36,771 bases of DNA from an uncultured Acetatifactor sp. (GTDB lineage Bacteria; Bacillota; Clostridia; Lachnospirales; Lachnospiraceae). The notes beneath the pieces were generated by a model. It was not told where the DNA came from. It saw only the letters and a list, made by a program, of their open reading frames with translations, and searched no databases. Of this stretch, positions 23,157 through 32,122 are shown in pieces. The position numbers and the translations under genes were made by a program. The DNA is taken from the NCBI GenBank assembly GCA_910587755.1, contig CAJUNZ010000022.1, positions 259 through 37,029 of the forward strand. The letters are read 5' to 3'. Each line of letters begins with the position of its first letter. Within the stretch, counting starts at the first letter, position 1.

Positions 23157-25214
23157 ATGATACAGCAGAGAGGACTTCGGAAGGTACTGATGAAGACGGC
23201 GGCATTGACCTGTGCGGCATGTCTTTTCATGGGGGCTGACATCCGTATACAGGCCAAGGACAGTACCACTGCTATTGGAAACGGAATCGACGTGTCAAGC
23301 TGGCAGGAGGATATAGACTGGAATGCGGTTGCAGCCAGCGGCGTCCAGTTTGCCTTTATCCGGGTGGGCTCCATGAAAAATGGTCTTGACGTAAAGTTTA
23401 ACCAGAACATGACCCAGGCCAACGCGGCGGGCATTAAGACGGGCGTCTACATATATTCCTATGCCACGAACGCGCAGCAGGCGGCTGAGGAGGCGGCATT
23501 TGTGCTGGCTGCCATACAGAACCACACCGTCAGCATGCCGGTGGTTATTGACATTGAGAGTGAAGTGCAGAAAGCGCTCACAAAGGAACAGCAGGCGGAG
23601 ATTGCCAACACTTTCTGCTCCATCATTGAAGGGTCCGGCTATTACCCCATGGTATATGCCAGCAAGAACTGGTTTTTGAACAGAATGGGCCCCATTGGCT
23701 ATGACAAATGGGTGGCTCAGTATGGGGAGGTCTGCGACATTGAGGAGGCTGCTTTCTGGCAGGCCAGCAGCAAGGGCAGGCTTCCCGGCATTGGGGGCAA
23801 TGTGGATATTGATTACCAGTACAAGGATCTGTCCACCCAGATTATTCCCTATGGATTTGTGTTCCGGAAGGGGAACTACTTTTTCTATGAAAATTATAAA
23901 ATGAAGACCAGTTCCTTTATTCAGTATAATGGGGGTGTCTACTATGTCAATGAGGTAGGATGCCGGCTTAGCGGAATGCACCCTATCGGGGAATCGGTAT
24001 ATTATTTCAATGAGGACGGCCTGATGTTGACAGGATTCCAGAATCTTGGAGGGAATACCTATTATTTTGATCCCGAGGGCAGGATGGCTACAGGGCTCAC
24101 CCAGATCGGGGATCAGCATTTTCTGTTTGCCCTGGACGGCATTATGTTCAGGGGATGGCATACCTCTGATGCGCGCTACTATTTCCATGAAGACGGGCAT
24201 ATGGCCAAGGGCCTGTCTCAGATCGGCGAGGACCGTTTCTACTTTGATGAGAACGGACGGATCTGCCTGGGATGGCAGAACATAGGGGATGGGCGCTTCT
24301 ATTTTGATCCTGCCACGGGAGAAATGCTCACTGGCTGGAATGTGATTGGAGCGGACACCCATTATTTCGATCCTGCCACGGGACGAATGCTGCTGGGCTG
24401 GAATGTCATCGGGGAGGATACCCATTATTTTGATCCTGCCACGGGACGAATGCTGCTGGGCTGGAACGTCATCAGGGAGGATACCCATTATTTTGATCCT
24501 GCCACAGGAAAGATGCTGAAAGGCTGGAATGTCATCGGAGCGGACACCTTTTATTTTGATCCTGCCACGGGAAAGATGCTGAAGGGCTGGAATGTCATCG
24601 GCGAGAACACTCACTATTTTGACCCTGCCACAGGAAGGATGCTGCTGGGCTGGAATGTCATTGACGGGAACACGCACTACTTTGACCCTGCCACAGGAAA
24701 GATGCTGCTGGGCTGGAATGAAATTGGAGCGGACACGTTCTATTTTGACCCTGCCACAGGAAGGATGCTCACTGGTCGGAACGTAATTGGAACGGACACC
24801 TACTATTTTGATCCTGCCTCCGGCGCAAAGCGGACGGGATGGCTGAATCTGGAAGATGGAACCTACTATCTCGGGGAGGAAGGAATCATGATCGCAGGCC
24901 TCCAGACCATAGGGGATGGAGTTTACTATTTTGATGAAACCGGAAAAATGTATACCGGTTATCTGTCCGACGGCGTGAATACCTTCTATTTCAATCCTGC
25001 GGATGGAAAACAGGCAAGGGGCTGGGCCACTATTGAGGATGGAGTCTATTTCTTTGCACTGGATTCCGGAATTATGTACACCGGGCTTCAGACCATTGGG
25101 GACCGGCAGTATCTGTTTGACGGCGCCGGAAAAAGGCAGACAGGTATGCAGGAGATCAACGGCGAAATGGTTCTGTTCGGTGAGGACGGCGCCATGGTGC
25201 AGACAGCTCCCTGA
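23157..25214 (+). CDS. Secreted GH25 lysozyme with choline/glucan-binding-type repeats
   Basis: A 685-residue exported wall hydrolase. Seen: a signal peptide at about 1-33; a GH25 (Lyc-type) domain at about 41-230 with the catalytic GIDVSSWQ at 43-50 and the IDIES acid pair at 131-135; and then to the end some 20 repeats of the aromatic cell-wall-binding kind (YYFDPATGKMLTGW). These cleave peptidoglycan beta-1,4 bonds while the repeats hold the enzyme on choline or sugar polymers. Nine central repeats are nearly identical at 63 bp each. The start follows AGGAGG. It is followed by the VanW gene, another envelope protein. Confidence 0.95.
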   Translation: MIQQRGLRKVLMKTAALTCAACLFMGADIRIQAKDSTTAIGNGIDVSSWQEDIDWNAVAASGVQFAFIRVGSMKNGLDVKFNQNMTQANAAGIKTGVYIYSYATNAQQAAEEAAFVLAAIQNHTVSMPVVIDIESEVQKALTKEQQAEIANTFCSIIEGSGYYPMVYASKNWFLNRMGPIGYDKWVAQYGEVCDIEEAAFWQASSKGRLPGIGGNVDIDYQYKDLSTQIIPYGFVFRKGNYFFYENYKMKTSSFIQYNGGVYYVNEVGCRLSGMHPIGESVYYFNEDGLMLTGFQNLGGNTYYFDPEGRMATGLTQIGDQHFLFALDGIMFRGWHTSDARYYFHEDGHMAKGLSQIGEDRFYFDENGRICLGWQNIGDGRFYFDPATGEMLTGWNVIGADTHYFDPATGRMLLGWNVIGEDTHYFDPATGRMLLGWNVIREDTHYFDPATGKMLKGWNVIGADTFYFDPATGKMLKGWNVIGENTHYFDPATGRMLLGWNVIDGNTHYFDPATGKMLLGWNEIGADTFYFDPATGRMLTGRNVIGTDTYYFDPASGAKRTGWLNLEDGTYYLGEEGIMIAGLQTIGDGVYYFDETGKMYTGYLSDGVNTFYFNPADGKQARGWATIEDGVYFFALDSGIMYTGLQTIGDRQYLFDGAGKRQTGMQEINGEMVLFGEDGAMVQTAP
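24270..24836 (+). repeat. Nine tandem 63-bp repeats inside the lysozyme gene
   Basis: Nine in-frame units of 21 codons (consensus GWNVIG.DTHYFDPATGRML.) run without a break from 24270 to 24836. Units differ mainly in wobble positions and at residues 7-10 and 18-21. Flanking repeats are more divergent. This points to recent expansion by slippage or unequal recombination, so the number may vary among strains and an assembler may have collapsed it. Confidence 0.95.
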
Positions 25215-25345
25215 TTATCTTACATAAAACTTTTACATTTGTGCCCTTGACAAAACACGACATTTCATGGAAAATGGAAGAAGAACAAAAGCGGCGGGCC
25301 CAGGAGTCTGCCTGGAGGATAAGAACAGAGAAAGAGGAAAAAGGA

Positions 25346-26200
25346 ATGAGAAAAACTTACAGAATCATCGCAGCAATACTCTGCGCAGTGACCATACTTG
25401 GAGCGCCGGTGCAGGCACAGGCCGCAGCGGGGGCATATATAAAGCAGTCGGAATATGACAGCTTCAGGGCACTTTTTGACGCCCAGTATTATTACAATAA
25501 ATATGGAGACCTGCAGCAGGTTATCGGATACGATGAGGAGAAGTTGTTTGAGCACTATATGACCTATGGCATTTTTGAGGGGCGGTCAGGATGTGCAGAG
25601 TTCAACCTTCTGTACTATATGAAGAACAATGAGGACGTGAAAGCGGCGTTTGGGAATAATTACACTGCCTACTGCAAGCATTATCTGGAGTATGGCAGGG
25701 CGGAGCAGAGAACGGCTGCCACAGCGGAGCTTTTTACGGCGGAACCCACCAACGAGCTTGGGCGGTATACTACATATTATGATACCACAGAGGAGAGGGC
25801 TCTCAACGTGGAGGTGGCGGCTTCCAGAATCAATGGTGTCGTCCTGCAGCCGGGAGAGAAATTCTCCTTCAGCAGGACAATCCTCCCCAGAACCCGTGCC
25901 AACGGATATGGGATGGGGCCTGTGATTATAGGGGGCAAGATTGTCAGGGGCATGGGCGGCGGAATCTGCCAGGTGTCTTCTACCCTGTACGCTGCCATGG
26001 TTATGGCCGGCGTACCTGCCACAGAGCGTTATCCTCACTCCCTGCGGATGGATTACATCCCCCGGGGAATGGATGCCACCATCGCGGGCACTGCCAAGGA
26101 TTTGAAGTTCGTGAACCCTTATTCTTATCCTATTGTGATCACTGCTGTGACGGAAGCAGGTTCCCTGACGGTGAGCCTTGCACCCTATGAGGTACAGTGA
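25346..26200 (+). CDS. Secreted VanW-family protein with N-terminal tandem repeats
   Basis: A 284-residue exported protein. Seen: a signal peptide at about 1-27; two repeats at 36-80 and 85-122 of the kind YYYNKYGDLQQVIG...HYMTYGIFEGR; and a VanW domain at about 138-255 with LQPGEKFSFSRT, GGGICQVSSTLY and RYPHSLRM. VanW domains are named from vancomycin-resistance clusters but the biochemical role is unknown; nothing here suggests resistance genes. ATG 25346 is preceded by GAGGA and gives a proper signal peptide; the longer open frame does not. It is probably read through from the lysozyme promoter. Confidence 0.92.
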   Translation: MRKTYRIIAAILCAVTILGAPVQAQAAAGAYIKQSEYDSFRALFDAQYYYNKYGDLQQVIGYDEEKLFEHYMTYGIFEGRSGCAEFNLLYYMKNNEDVKAAFGNNYTAYCKHYLEYGRAEQRTAATAELFTAEPTNELGRYTTYYDTTEERALNVEVAASRINGVVLQPGEKFSFSRTILPRTRANGYGMGPVIIGGKIVRGMGGGICQVSSTLYAAMVMAGVPATERYPHSLRMDYIPRGMDATIAGTAKDLKFVNPYSYPIVITAVTEAGSLTVSLAPYEVQ

Positions 26201-26297
26201 CCAGATCATAGAGAGAATGTTTTTCACAGGCCGGGGCAGGGAAACCTTCCCCGGCCTGTTGGCAAAATGGAGACAGTTTCCCGGAAAGGAGAACGGC

Positions 26298-28802
26298 ATG
26301 AGGCGGCCATTGTGTGCAGTTGCCATATGCCTGGTGATTGCGGCGGCTGTCTGGCTGGAAAGCGGAGGAGCAGAGAGGGCGCGGCAGGGCGGCTCTGATT
26401 CCGGCAGCGGTCCCGGGCAGGCGGATGCGGGCAGAACAGTATGTATCAGCGGGCAGGTATACCAAAAGGATATTGATTCTATCTATCTTAAATCTGTTAT
26501 TTACTTCAATTCTGATGATGACGGCCATTCGCTTGGCCGGGATCAGTCAAAGGACCCTGACTGGCTGTCAGGCCAGGGTCAGTGGGCCGCGGATATGCGG
26601 CAGATTTCATGGAAGGACAATTTTATCTGTGAGGTGGAGGGTGCGTCGGAGATTCCTCTGGGTGCTCTGGTGGTGGTGGAAGGGACTTTTTCGCCTTTTT
26701 CTCAGGCCCGCAGCCCCGGGGAGTTTGACCAGGAGGCTTACTACAGGACGCTGAAAATAGGGGGCAGGCTGAAAAAAGCTTCTCTTCTGCAGATGGGAGA
26801 GGAATACTGGCACATCCGGGAGGGACTGTTTGGCCTGAAACTTTACTTCAGGGAAAGGCTGGTGCAGATTTTCCCTCCCAGGGAGGCGGCTCTTATGGGG
26901 GCTCTGCTTCTGGGGGAAAAGGAAGGGCTGGACGGGGAACTGAAGGATCTGTACAGACGCAGCGGTATCCTGCATATTCTGAGCATCTCTTCCCTGCATA
27001 TCACCATTCTTGGAATGAGCGTCTACAGACTGCTGCGCAGGCTGGGAATTCCTGTGGGGCCCGCGGCGGCAGCGGGCAGTGTGCTGCTTGTGCTGTACGG
27101 GACCATGGTGGGGTTTAGCGTGTCGGCCTGTCGTGCCATAGGCATGTATCTGATCCGAATGCTTGGGGAAGTGGCGGGGAGAACCTATGACATGCTGACG
27201 GCCCTGGGGGTTATGGCCGCTGTTATGGTGGCGGGGAACCCGTTTTATCTGCGCAGCAGTGGTTTTCTCCTCTCTTTTGGGTCGGTGCTGGGACTGGGGG
27301 TGGTGTGCCCTGCCTTGTTTCCGGAGAGACCACGGAAGCCAAGGGGTGCCGGGAATGCGGCTACGGGCAGTCCTGTCAGAAAGTCCAGGAACACGGCAGG
27401 GAGCGGCCATATGGGCATATTCAGAAAAGCGGCAGCAGGCAGCAGCGGGAAACCTTCCTTTTGGGAATGGGTTCAGGGCGCAGTTTTGGATAAAATACGG
27501 AGCCTGCCGGAGAAGGCCGCCGTGGCGCTGGGTCAGTCCCTCCGGGCCAGCATCTCCATCACTCTTGCCACCCTGCCCATACAGCTCTGGTTCTACTATG
27601 AAGTTCCCACATATTCTGTCTTTCTCAATCTTCTAGTGATTCCCCTTGTGAAACCTTTGATGATCCTGGGCCTGGCTGCCATGGGAGTGCCCGGGCTTGG
27701 ATTTCTGGCAGGTGTGGACTGCCTGATTCTGGGAGGATATGAATTCCTCTGCGGCTGTTTTGACAGGCTGCCGTTCCGGGCCTGGAATCCCGGCTGCCCG
27801 CAGCTGTGGCAGGTGGCCGTCTATTATCTGGTGCTGTGGGCGGCCGCGGGACTCAGGGTGTGGCGCAAAAGAAAAGGTAAGGGCGATCCGGGACCGGTGA
27901 TTTTGGTCTGTCTGGGAGTTTGGCTTTTGGGTCTGCGCCCGCCATTGGAGAACAGCGTCGCTTTTCTGGATGTGGGGCAGGGGGACTGTATTCTGGTGCG
28001 GACGGCCACAGGACAGAACTGCCTGTTGGACTGCGGGAGCAGCAGCCGTAGCGGCGTGGGGAAATATGTGCTTCTGCCATACTTAAAATACCACGGCATT
28101 CAGTCACTGGACATAGTCTTTCTGTCCCATCCTGACCAGGACCATGTGAACGGGGTGGTGGAACTGCTGGGAGCAAAAGAGGACAGCGGCATAGAAGTGG
28201 GGCAGCTGCTGCTTCCTGCCATTGAGGAGAGCGCCAGAGAGGCGCAGCTGGGGGCGCTTCTGGAGGCCGCCAGAACTGCCCAGGGGAGCCCGGTGCCGGT
28301 GGGATACCTTTCTCGGGGGGACCGCTGGGACTGCGGCAGCGCCGTGTTTACCTGCCTGCATCCCAGGGAAGGTTTTGGCGGGGAGGAGGCGAACGCATAC
28401 TCGGAATGTGTCCTGGTGGAATTTCGCCAGGAGCGGGAGGCGAACTCTGCTCCAGGGGAATGCGCCTGGTCCCTTCTGCTGACAGGGGATGTGGAGGGGA
28501 AGGGGGAAGAGGCTCTGCTGGGGGAGCTTCTGTCACAGAAGAGGGAAGGGGTCACGGTGCTGAAGGCAGCCCACCACGGCTCCCGCAGTTCCACTTCCCG
28601 GGAAATCCTGGATCTGCTGCAGCCTGAGGTCACAGTTATATCCTGCGGCAGGGACAACCGCTACGGCCATCCTCACAGGGAGCTTCTGGAGCGGCTTGAG
28701 GCGTCCGGCACTTTTATCCTGCAGACGGCAGAGAGCGGCACGGTGACAGTCACTTTCCGGGAGGGAGGGCTGAGGATTTCATCCATGCTTCCCCTGCCCT
28801 GA
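26298..28802 (+). CDS. comEC: ComEC/Rec2 DNA-uptake channel protein
   Basis: An 834-residue membrane protein that in competent bacteria carries single-stranded DNA across the membrane. Seen: an N-terminal hydrophobic helix, a soluble stretch of about 25-180, the competence domain at roughly 195-455 with LYRRSGILHILSISSLHITILG and many membrane segments, then a metallo-beta-lactamase-like domain from about 550 with DVGQGDC, HPDQDHVNG and AAHHGSRSSTSREIL. AAAGGAG seven bases upstream fixes the start at 26298. Residues at the metal site are all kept. Other late competence genes are not in the window. Confidence 0.95.
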   Translation: MRRPLCAVAICLVIAAAVWLESGGAERARQGGSDSGSGPGQADAGRTVCISGQVYQKDIDSIYLKSVIYFNSDDDGHSLGRDQSKDPDWLSGQGQWAADMRQISWKDNFICEVEGASEIPLGALVVVEGTFSPFSQARSPGEFDQEAYYRTLKIGGRLKKASLLQMGEEYWHIREGLFGLKLYFRERLVQIFPPREAALMGALLLGEKEGLDGELKDLYRRSGILHILSISSLHITILGMSVYRLLRRLGIPVGPAAAAGSVLLVLYGTMVGFSVSACRAIGMYLIRMLGEVAGRTYDMLTALGVMAAVMVAGNPFYLRSSGFLLSFGSVLGLGVVCPALFPERPRKPRGAGNAATGSPVRKSRNTAGSGHMGIFRKAAAGSSGKPSFWEWVQGAVLDKIRSLPEKAAVALGQSLRASISITLATLPIQLWFYYEVPTYSVFLNLLVIPLVKPLMILGLAAMGVPGLGFLAGVDCLILGGYEFLCGCFDRLPFRAWNPGCPQLWQVAVYYLVLWAAAGLRVWRKRKGKGDPGPVILVCLGVWLLGLRPPLENSVAFLDVGQGDCILVRTATGQNCLLDCGSSSRSGVGKYVLLPYLKYHGIQSLDIVFLSHPDQDHVNGVVELLGAKEDSGIEVGQLLLPAIEESAREAQLGALLEAARTAQGSPVPVGYLSRGDRWDCGSAVFTCLHPREGFGGEEANAYSECVLVEFRQEREANSAPGECAWSLLLTGDVEGKGEEALLGELLSQKREGVTVLKAAHHGSRSSTSREILDLLQPEVTVISCGRDNRYGHPHRELLERLEASGTFILQTAESGTVTVTFREGGLRISSMLPLP

Positions 28803-28930
28803 CTGATTCTAAAGGATAAAAACAGGAACGGATGAAAATTCTGGTTGTGGGCGCCTGTTATATGTGGTATGTTAAGTACAGGCCCGGGACTTTTGTCCGT
28901 GGGCGCTTCACTATGGAAGGAGAGGTAGAA

Positions 28931-29902
28931 ATGAAACTGGGAACATTTACAGTGGCTCTGGGGGATCTGCCCCTGGAGGAAGCATGCCGTTTTCTGGCGG
29001 AGAGAGGCGTGCAGATGGTGGAGATCGGCTGCGGGGGATTTCCGGGGAAGGCCCACTGTGACGCGGAGGAGCTTCTGCGGGATGAGGGAAAGAGGGAGGC
29101 GTTTCTGGAGACTCTGGACAGATACCATCTTCAGATCAGCGCCCTCAGCAGCCATGGGAATATGGTGCATCCTGACCCGGCTGTGGCAGAGAGCTATGAG
29201 AGGGATTTCACCAATGCCATCCTTTTGGCGGAAAAGCTGAAAGTGCCTGTGGTGAATACATTTTCAGGATGCCCCGGAGGGAGCAGGGAAGACAGGATGC
29301 CCAACTGGGTCACTTGTCCCTGGCCGGATGACTTCGGAGCGGTTCTGGAGTATCAGTGGAATGAGGTGCTGATTCCCTACTGGAAGAAAAAAGCAGCATT
29401 TGCACAGGAGCACGGGGTGTCCAGAATCGCCCTGGAGCTGCACCCGGGTTTCTGCGTCTACAATACCAGGACGCTGCTGCGGCTCAGGGAGGCGGTGGGA
29501 CCTCAGATCGGGGCAAATTTTGATCCCAGCCATTTGATCTGGCAGGGAATGGACCCCTGTGCCTGCATCAGGGAGCTGGGGAAGGAGAATGCCATCTTCC
29601 ACTTCCACGCCAAGGATACCGGCATTGATACCTGGAATACTGCGTTGAACGGAGTGCTGGACACCACCCATTACGGGGAGGAGCTGGAGCGCTCCTGGAT
29701 CTTCCGCACGGTGGGCTATGGCCACGGGGAGGATTACTGGAAGAACATAATCTCACAGCTGCGCATGTCAGGATATGACTATGTGGTCAGCATTGAACAT
29801 GAGGATGGTCTCATGTCCGGCAGGGAAGGTCTGGAAAAGGCAATCAGTTTTCTGAAGAATGTGTTGATCTATCAGGACAGAGGGGCCATGTACTGGGCAT
29901 GA
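28931..29902 (+). CDS. Sugar phosphate isomerase/epimerase (xylose isomerase-like TIM barrel)
   Basis: A 323-residue cytoplasmic protein of the AP-endonuclease-2/xylose-isomerase-like fold. Seen: MKLGTFTVALGD...ERGVQMVEIGCGG at the start of the barrel, metal ligands in IALELHPGF, NFDPSHLIWQG, IFHFHAKDTG and SIEHED. Such enzymes isomerise or dehydrate rare sugars and inosose. AAGGAG upstream of ATG 28931 decides the start; an upstream ATG at 28832 extends the frame but adds residues unlike the family. It heads a cassette with the oxidoreductase and a second barrel protein. Substrate unknown. Confidence 0.9.
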   Translation: MKLGTFTVALGDLPLEEACRFLAERGVQMVEIGCGGFPGKAHCDAEELLRDEGKREAFLETLDRYHLQISALSSHGNMVHPDPAVAESYERDFTNAILLAEKLKVPVVNTFSGCPGGSREDRMPNWVTCPWPDDFGAVLEYQWNEVLIPYWKKKAAFAQEHGVSRIALELHPGFCVYNTRTLLRLREAVGPQIGANFDPSHLIWQGMDPCACIRELGKENAIFHFHAKDTGIDTWNTALNGVLDTTHYGEELERSWIFRTVGYGHGEDYWKNIISQLRMSGYDYVVSIEHEDGLMSGREGLEKAISFLKNVLIYQDRGAMYWA

Positions 29903-29986
29903 CAGGTCTGGGAAAACAGGACAGAGGCCTGGCTTTCCGGCAGTTCTCAGGCGGGAACTTCCGGAGTGGAGTAAGGAAATGTCTAC

Positions 29987-30062
29987 AAATAACTGCTGCA
30001 GGTATATGGCAATTTTTATTGCATTTCGGGGCTTTTGCCTAAACAAGTTGCAGCAGTTATTT
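29987..30062. repeat. 14-bp perfect inverted repeat flanked by a near-identical direct repeat
   Basis: AAATAACTGCTGCA (29987-30000) and its exact complement (30049-30062) enclose 48 bases. The 13-mers TTTCCGGCAGTTC (29934-29946) and TTTCCGACAGTTC (30061-30073) match at 12 of 13 positions and lie outside and at the edge of it. The 200-base gap between the isomerase and oxidoreductase genes thus holds either a mRNA hairpin / operator or a small MITE-like insertion. Confidence 0.6.
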
Positions 30063-30102
30063 TCCGACAGTTCCTAAGGGAAATCAGCAAAGGAGTGAAG
30101 AA

Positions 30103-31185
30103 ATGGAGACAAAGAAACTGAAAGCGGGAATCGTGGGCTGTGGAGGAATCGCCAATGGAAAGCATCTTCCGGCCATGAAGCGGCTTGGATATTTTGAGAT
30201 TGTGGCGTTCTGCGATCTGGTGGAAGAGAGGGCTGTGAAGTCCAGGGAGAACTTTGGGACGGAGGACGCCAGAGTTTACACAGATTATAAGGAACTGTTA
30301 AAAGAGGAGCTGGACGTGGTTTATGTGCTGACACCCAACAGCTCCCATGCCCCTGTGAGTATTGCGGCCATGGAGGCCGGAAAGCATGTTATGTGCGAGA
30401 AACCCATGGCAAAGACTTATGCGGAGGCCAAGGCCATGGTGGAGACGGCGGAGCGGACGGGAAAGATACTGACCATTGGCTATCAGTGCCGTTACCGGGC
30501 GGATTCTGCTTATCTGAAGAGAGCCTGTGAAAACGGGGATCTGGGGGAGATCTACTATGCCAAAGCCCACGCTCTCAGAAGAAGGGCGGTTCCCACCTGG
30601 GGAGTGTTCTTGGATGAGGAAAAACAGGGGGGCGGTCCCTTGATTGACATTGGAACCCATGCGCTGGATCTTACCCTGTGGATGATGGATAACTATGAGC
30701 CGGAGATGGTGGTGGGCACCGTTTACCGGAAACTGGCGGACCAGAAGGAGACCGGCAATGCCTGGGGAGACTGGGATCCCGAGGAGTTCACAGTGGAAGA
30801 CTCTGCCTTTGGCTTTATCAGGATGAAAAACGGAGCCACCATCAATCTGGAGTCCTCCTGGGCTCTGAACACGCTGGACGTGCGGGAGGCTCAGACCAGT
30901 CTCTGCGGCACGAAAGCCGGGGCGGACATGGCCGACGGACTCAGGATCAACCGGGTTCACTACGGCAGACAGTGCGTGGAGAAACCTGCCCTGGATGCAG
31001 CGGGAGTTGCCTTCTACGACGGAAGCGCGGACGACCCTAACGAGATAGAACAGCGTGTTTTCTACAAGGCAGTGACGGAGGGAGCGCCCCTGGTGGTGGA
31101 ACCCAGGCAGGCGCTGGTGGTGACACGGATCCTGGAGGCCATCTACGAGTCCGGAAGGACAGGAAAACCAGTGTATTTTGAGTAA
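30103..31185 (+). CDS. Gfo/Idh/MocA-family NAD(P)-dependent oxidoreductase
   Basis: A 360-residue dehydrogenase of sugars or inositols. Seen: the Rossmann start AGIVGCGGIANGKHLPAM at 8-25, the conserved CEKPMAK (catalytic Lys) near 98-104, and DIGTHALDLTLWMM near 183-196 with the active-site His. Length fits the family. AAAGGAG precedes the start. It lies between two TIM-barrel isomerases, an arrangement seen in cassettes for inositol and rare-sugar catabolism; no transporter is linked here. Confidence 0.95.
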   Translation: METKKLKAGIVGCGGIANGKHLPAMKRLGYFEIVAFCDLVEERAVKSRENFGTEDARVYTDYKELLKEELDVVYVLTPNSSHAPVSIAAMEAGKHVMCEKPMAKTYAEAKAMVETAERTGKILTIGYQCRYRADSAYLKRACENGDLGEIYYAKAHALRRRAVPTWGVFLDEEKQGGGPLIDIGTHALDLTLWMMDNYEPEMVVGTVYRKLADQKETGNAWGDWDPEEFTVEDSAFGFIRMKNGATINLESSWALNTLDVREAQTSLCGTKAGADMADGLRINRVHYGRQCVEKPALDAAGVAFYDGSADDPNEIEQRVFYKAVTEGAPLVVEPRQALVVTRILEAIYESGRTGKPVYFE

Positions 31186-31225
31186 AGGGGCATGTACAGG
31201 GGGAAGTGTGAAAAGGGGCGATAAA

Positions 31226-32002
31226 ATGAAACTCGGCAGAATTGCATGGTTTGAAGAAAAGGATTTTCAGAGTGCCAGGGAACGGGGCATGGAGTTTATA
31301 GAACTGGATGTGAATGACAGGGCACAGGAATTCCTGGACAATGTGGACGTGATAGAGAGCCGGAGTCGGCAATACCAGATGCCCATAGGTGCTGTGGGCA
31401 GGTGGGGCAGTGACCGGATCGGAAAGGATGGCATCTGCCAGGAGGAGCTTGCGCTGGAGTACCGGCTCATTGACGCCGCTGCCAGGCTGGGCTGCGGCGT
31501 CTATATCACCGGGTGCAACTATGTGGAGGAGCTGTCATATTATGAGAACTGTACTCTGGCCATCTCGTACTTTGAGAAGCTTTTGGCCCGGGGCAGGGAG
31601 GCAGGGGTGAAGATTGCCACATACAACTGCAGATGGAACAATTTTGTCTGCACGCCCATGGCCTTTACCCTGATCCATGGTTATCTGAAGGATCTGTACA
31701 TTAAGTATGATCCCTCCCACTGTATCTATGACGGCGGGGATTATCTGCAGGAGGCCAGGGACTGGGGAAATAGATTTGCCCATGTGCATCTGAAGGGTTC
31801 TCTGGTGATAGGGGGAGAGCGGTACGATGATCCGCCCGCAGGCCTGGACCAGACGGACTGGGGAGCCTTTCTGGCGGTTCTGTATGCCAAAGGATATGAG
31901 GGCGGCCTGAGCATTGAACCTCACTCTGCCAACTGGCACGGGGAGCTTGGAGAGCGGGGCATCGACTATACAGTGCGCTATTTCAGAGAGTTGATGTTGT
32001 AG
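31226..32002 (+). CDS. Second sugar phosphate isomerase/epimerase-like TIM barrel
   Basis: A 258-residue protein. Seen: an N-terminal MKLGRIAWFEEKDFQSAR strand-helix, VKIATYNCRWNN, YIKYDPSHCIYDGGD and the metal-ligand motif HVHLKGS with GLSIEPH near the end, as in xylose-isomerase-like epimerases. It is only distantly like the barrel protein at 28931. The start at ATG 31226 gives a family-like N-terminus; its ribosome site is weak (AAGGGG), and translation may be coupled to the oxidoreductase gene 40 bases before. Confidence 0.88.
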   Translation: MKLGRIAWFEEKDFQSARERGMEFIELDVNDRAQEFLDNVDVIESRSRQYQMPIGAVGRWGSDRIGKDGICQEELALEYRLIDAAARLGCGVYITGCNYVEELSYYENCTLAISYFEKLLARGREAGVKIATYNCRWNNFVCTPMAFTLIHGYLKDLYIKYDPSHCIYDGGDYLQEARDWGNRFAHVHLKGSLVIGGERYDDPPAGLDQTDWGAFLAVLYAKGYEGGLSIEPHSANWHGELGERGIDYTVRYFRELML

Positions 32003-32043
32003 CTGTGTCTATTGGGATTTTGAAGAAAGGACAGTGAGATGAG

Positions 32044-32073
32044 GGAGGCGGTGTGGATATTCCTGCCGCCTCC
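32044..32073. terminator. Hairpin between convergent cassette and holA
   Basis: GGAGGCGG (32044-32051) pairs with CCGCCTCC (32066-32073) across 14 bases. No T-run follows, so it is a weak terminator candidate for both the sugar cassette and holA. Confidence 0.35.
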
Positions 32074-32122
32074 GGATTCTATCTGTCGGATATGTCGTCC
32101 GGGAAGAGCTCTGCCAGGGGTT

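Noticed and set aside
24270..24836. CRISPR-like regularly spaced repeats
   Set aside because: The 63-bp units are contiguous and in frame, encoding wall-binding repeats; there are no spacers.
25346..26200. VanW as evidence for a vancomycin-resistance cluster
   Set aside because: No vanH, vanA/B or vanX genes are present; VanW-domain proteins are widespread in Clostridia without resistance.
28832..28930. Longer N-terminus for the first TIM-barrel isomerase
   Set aside because: The extra 33 residues are unlike the family and ATG 28931 has the better ribosome site.
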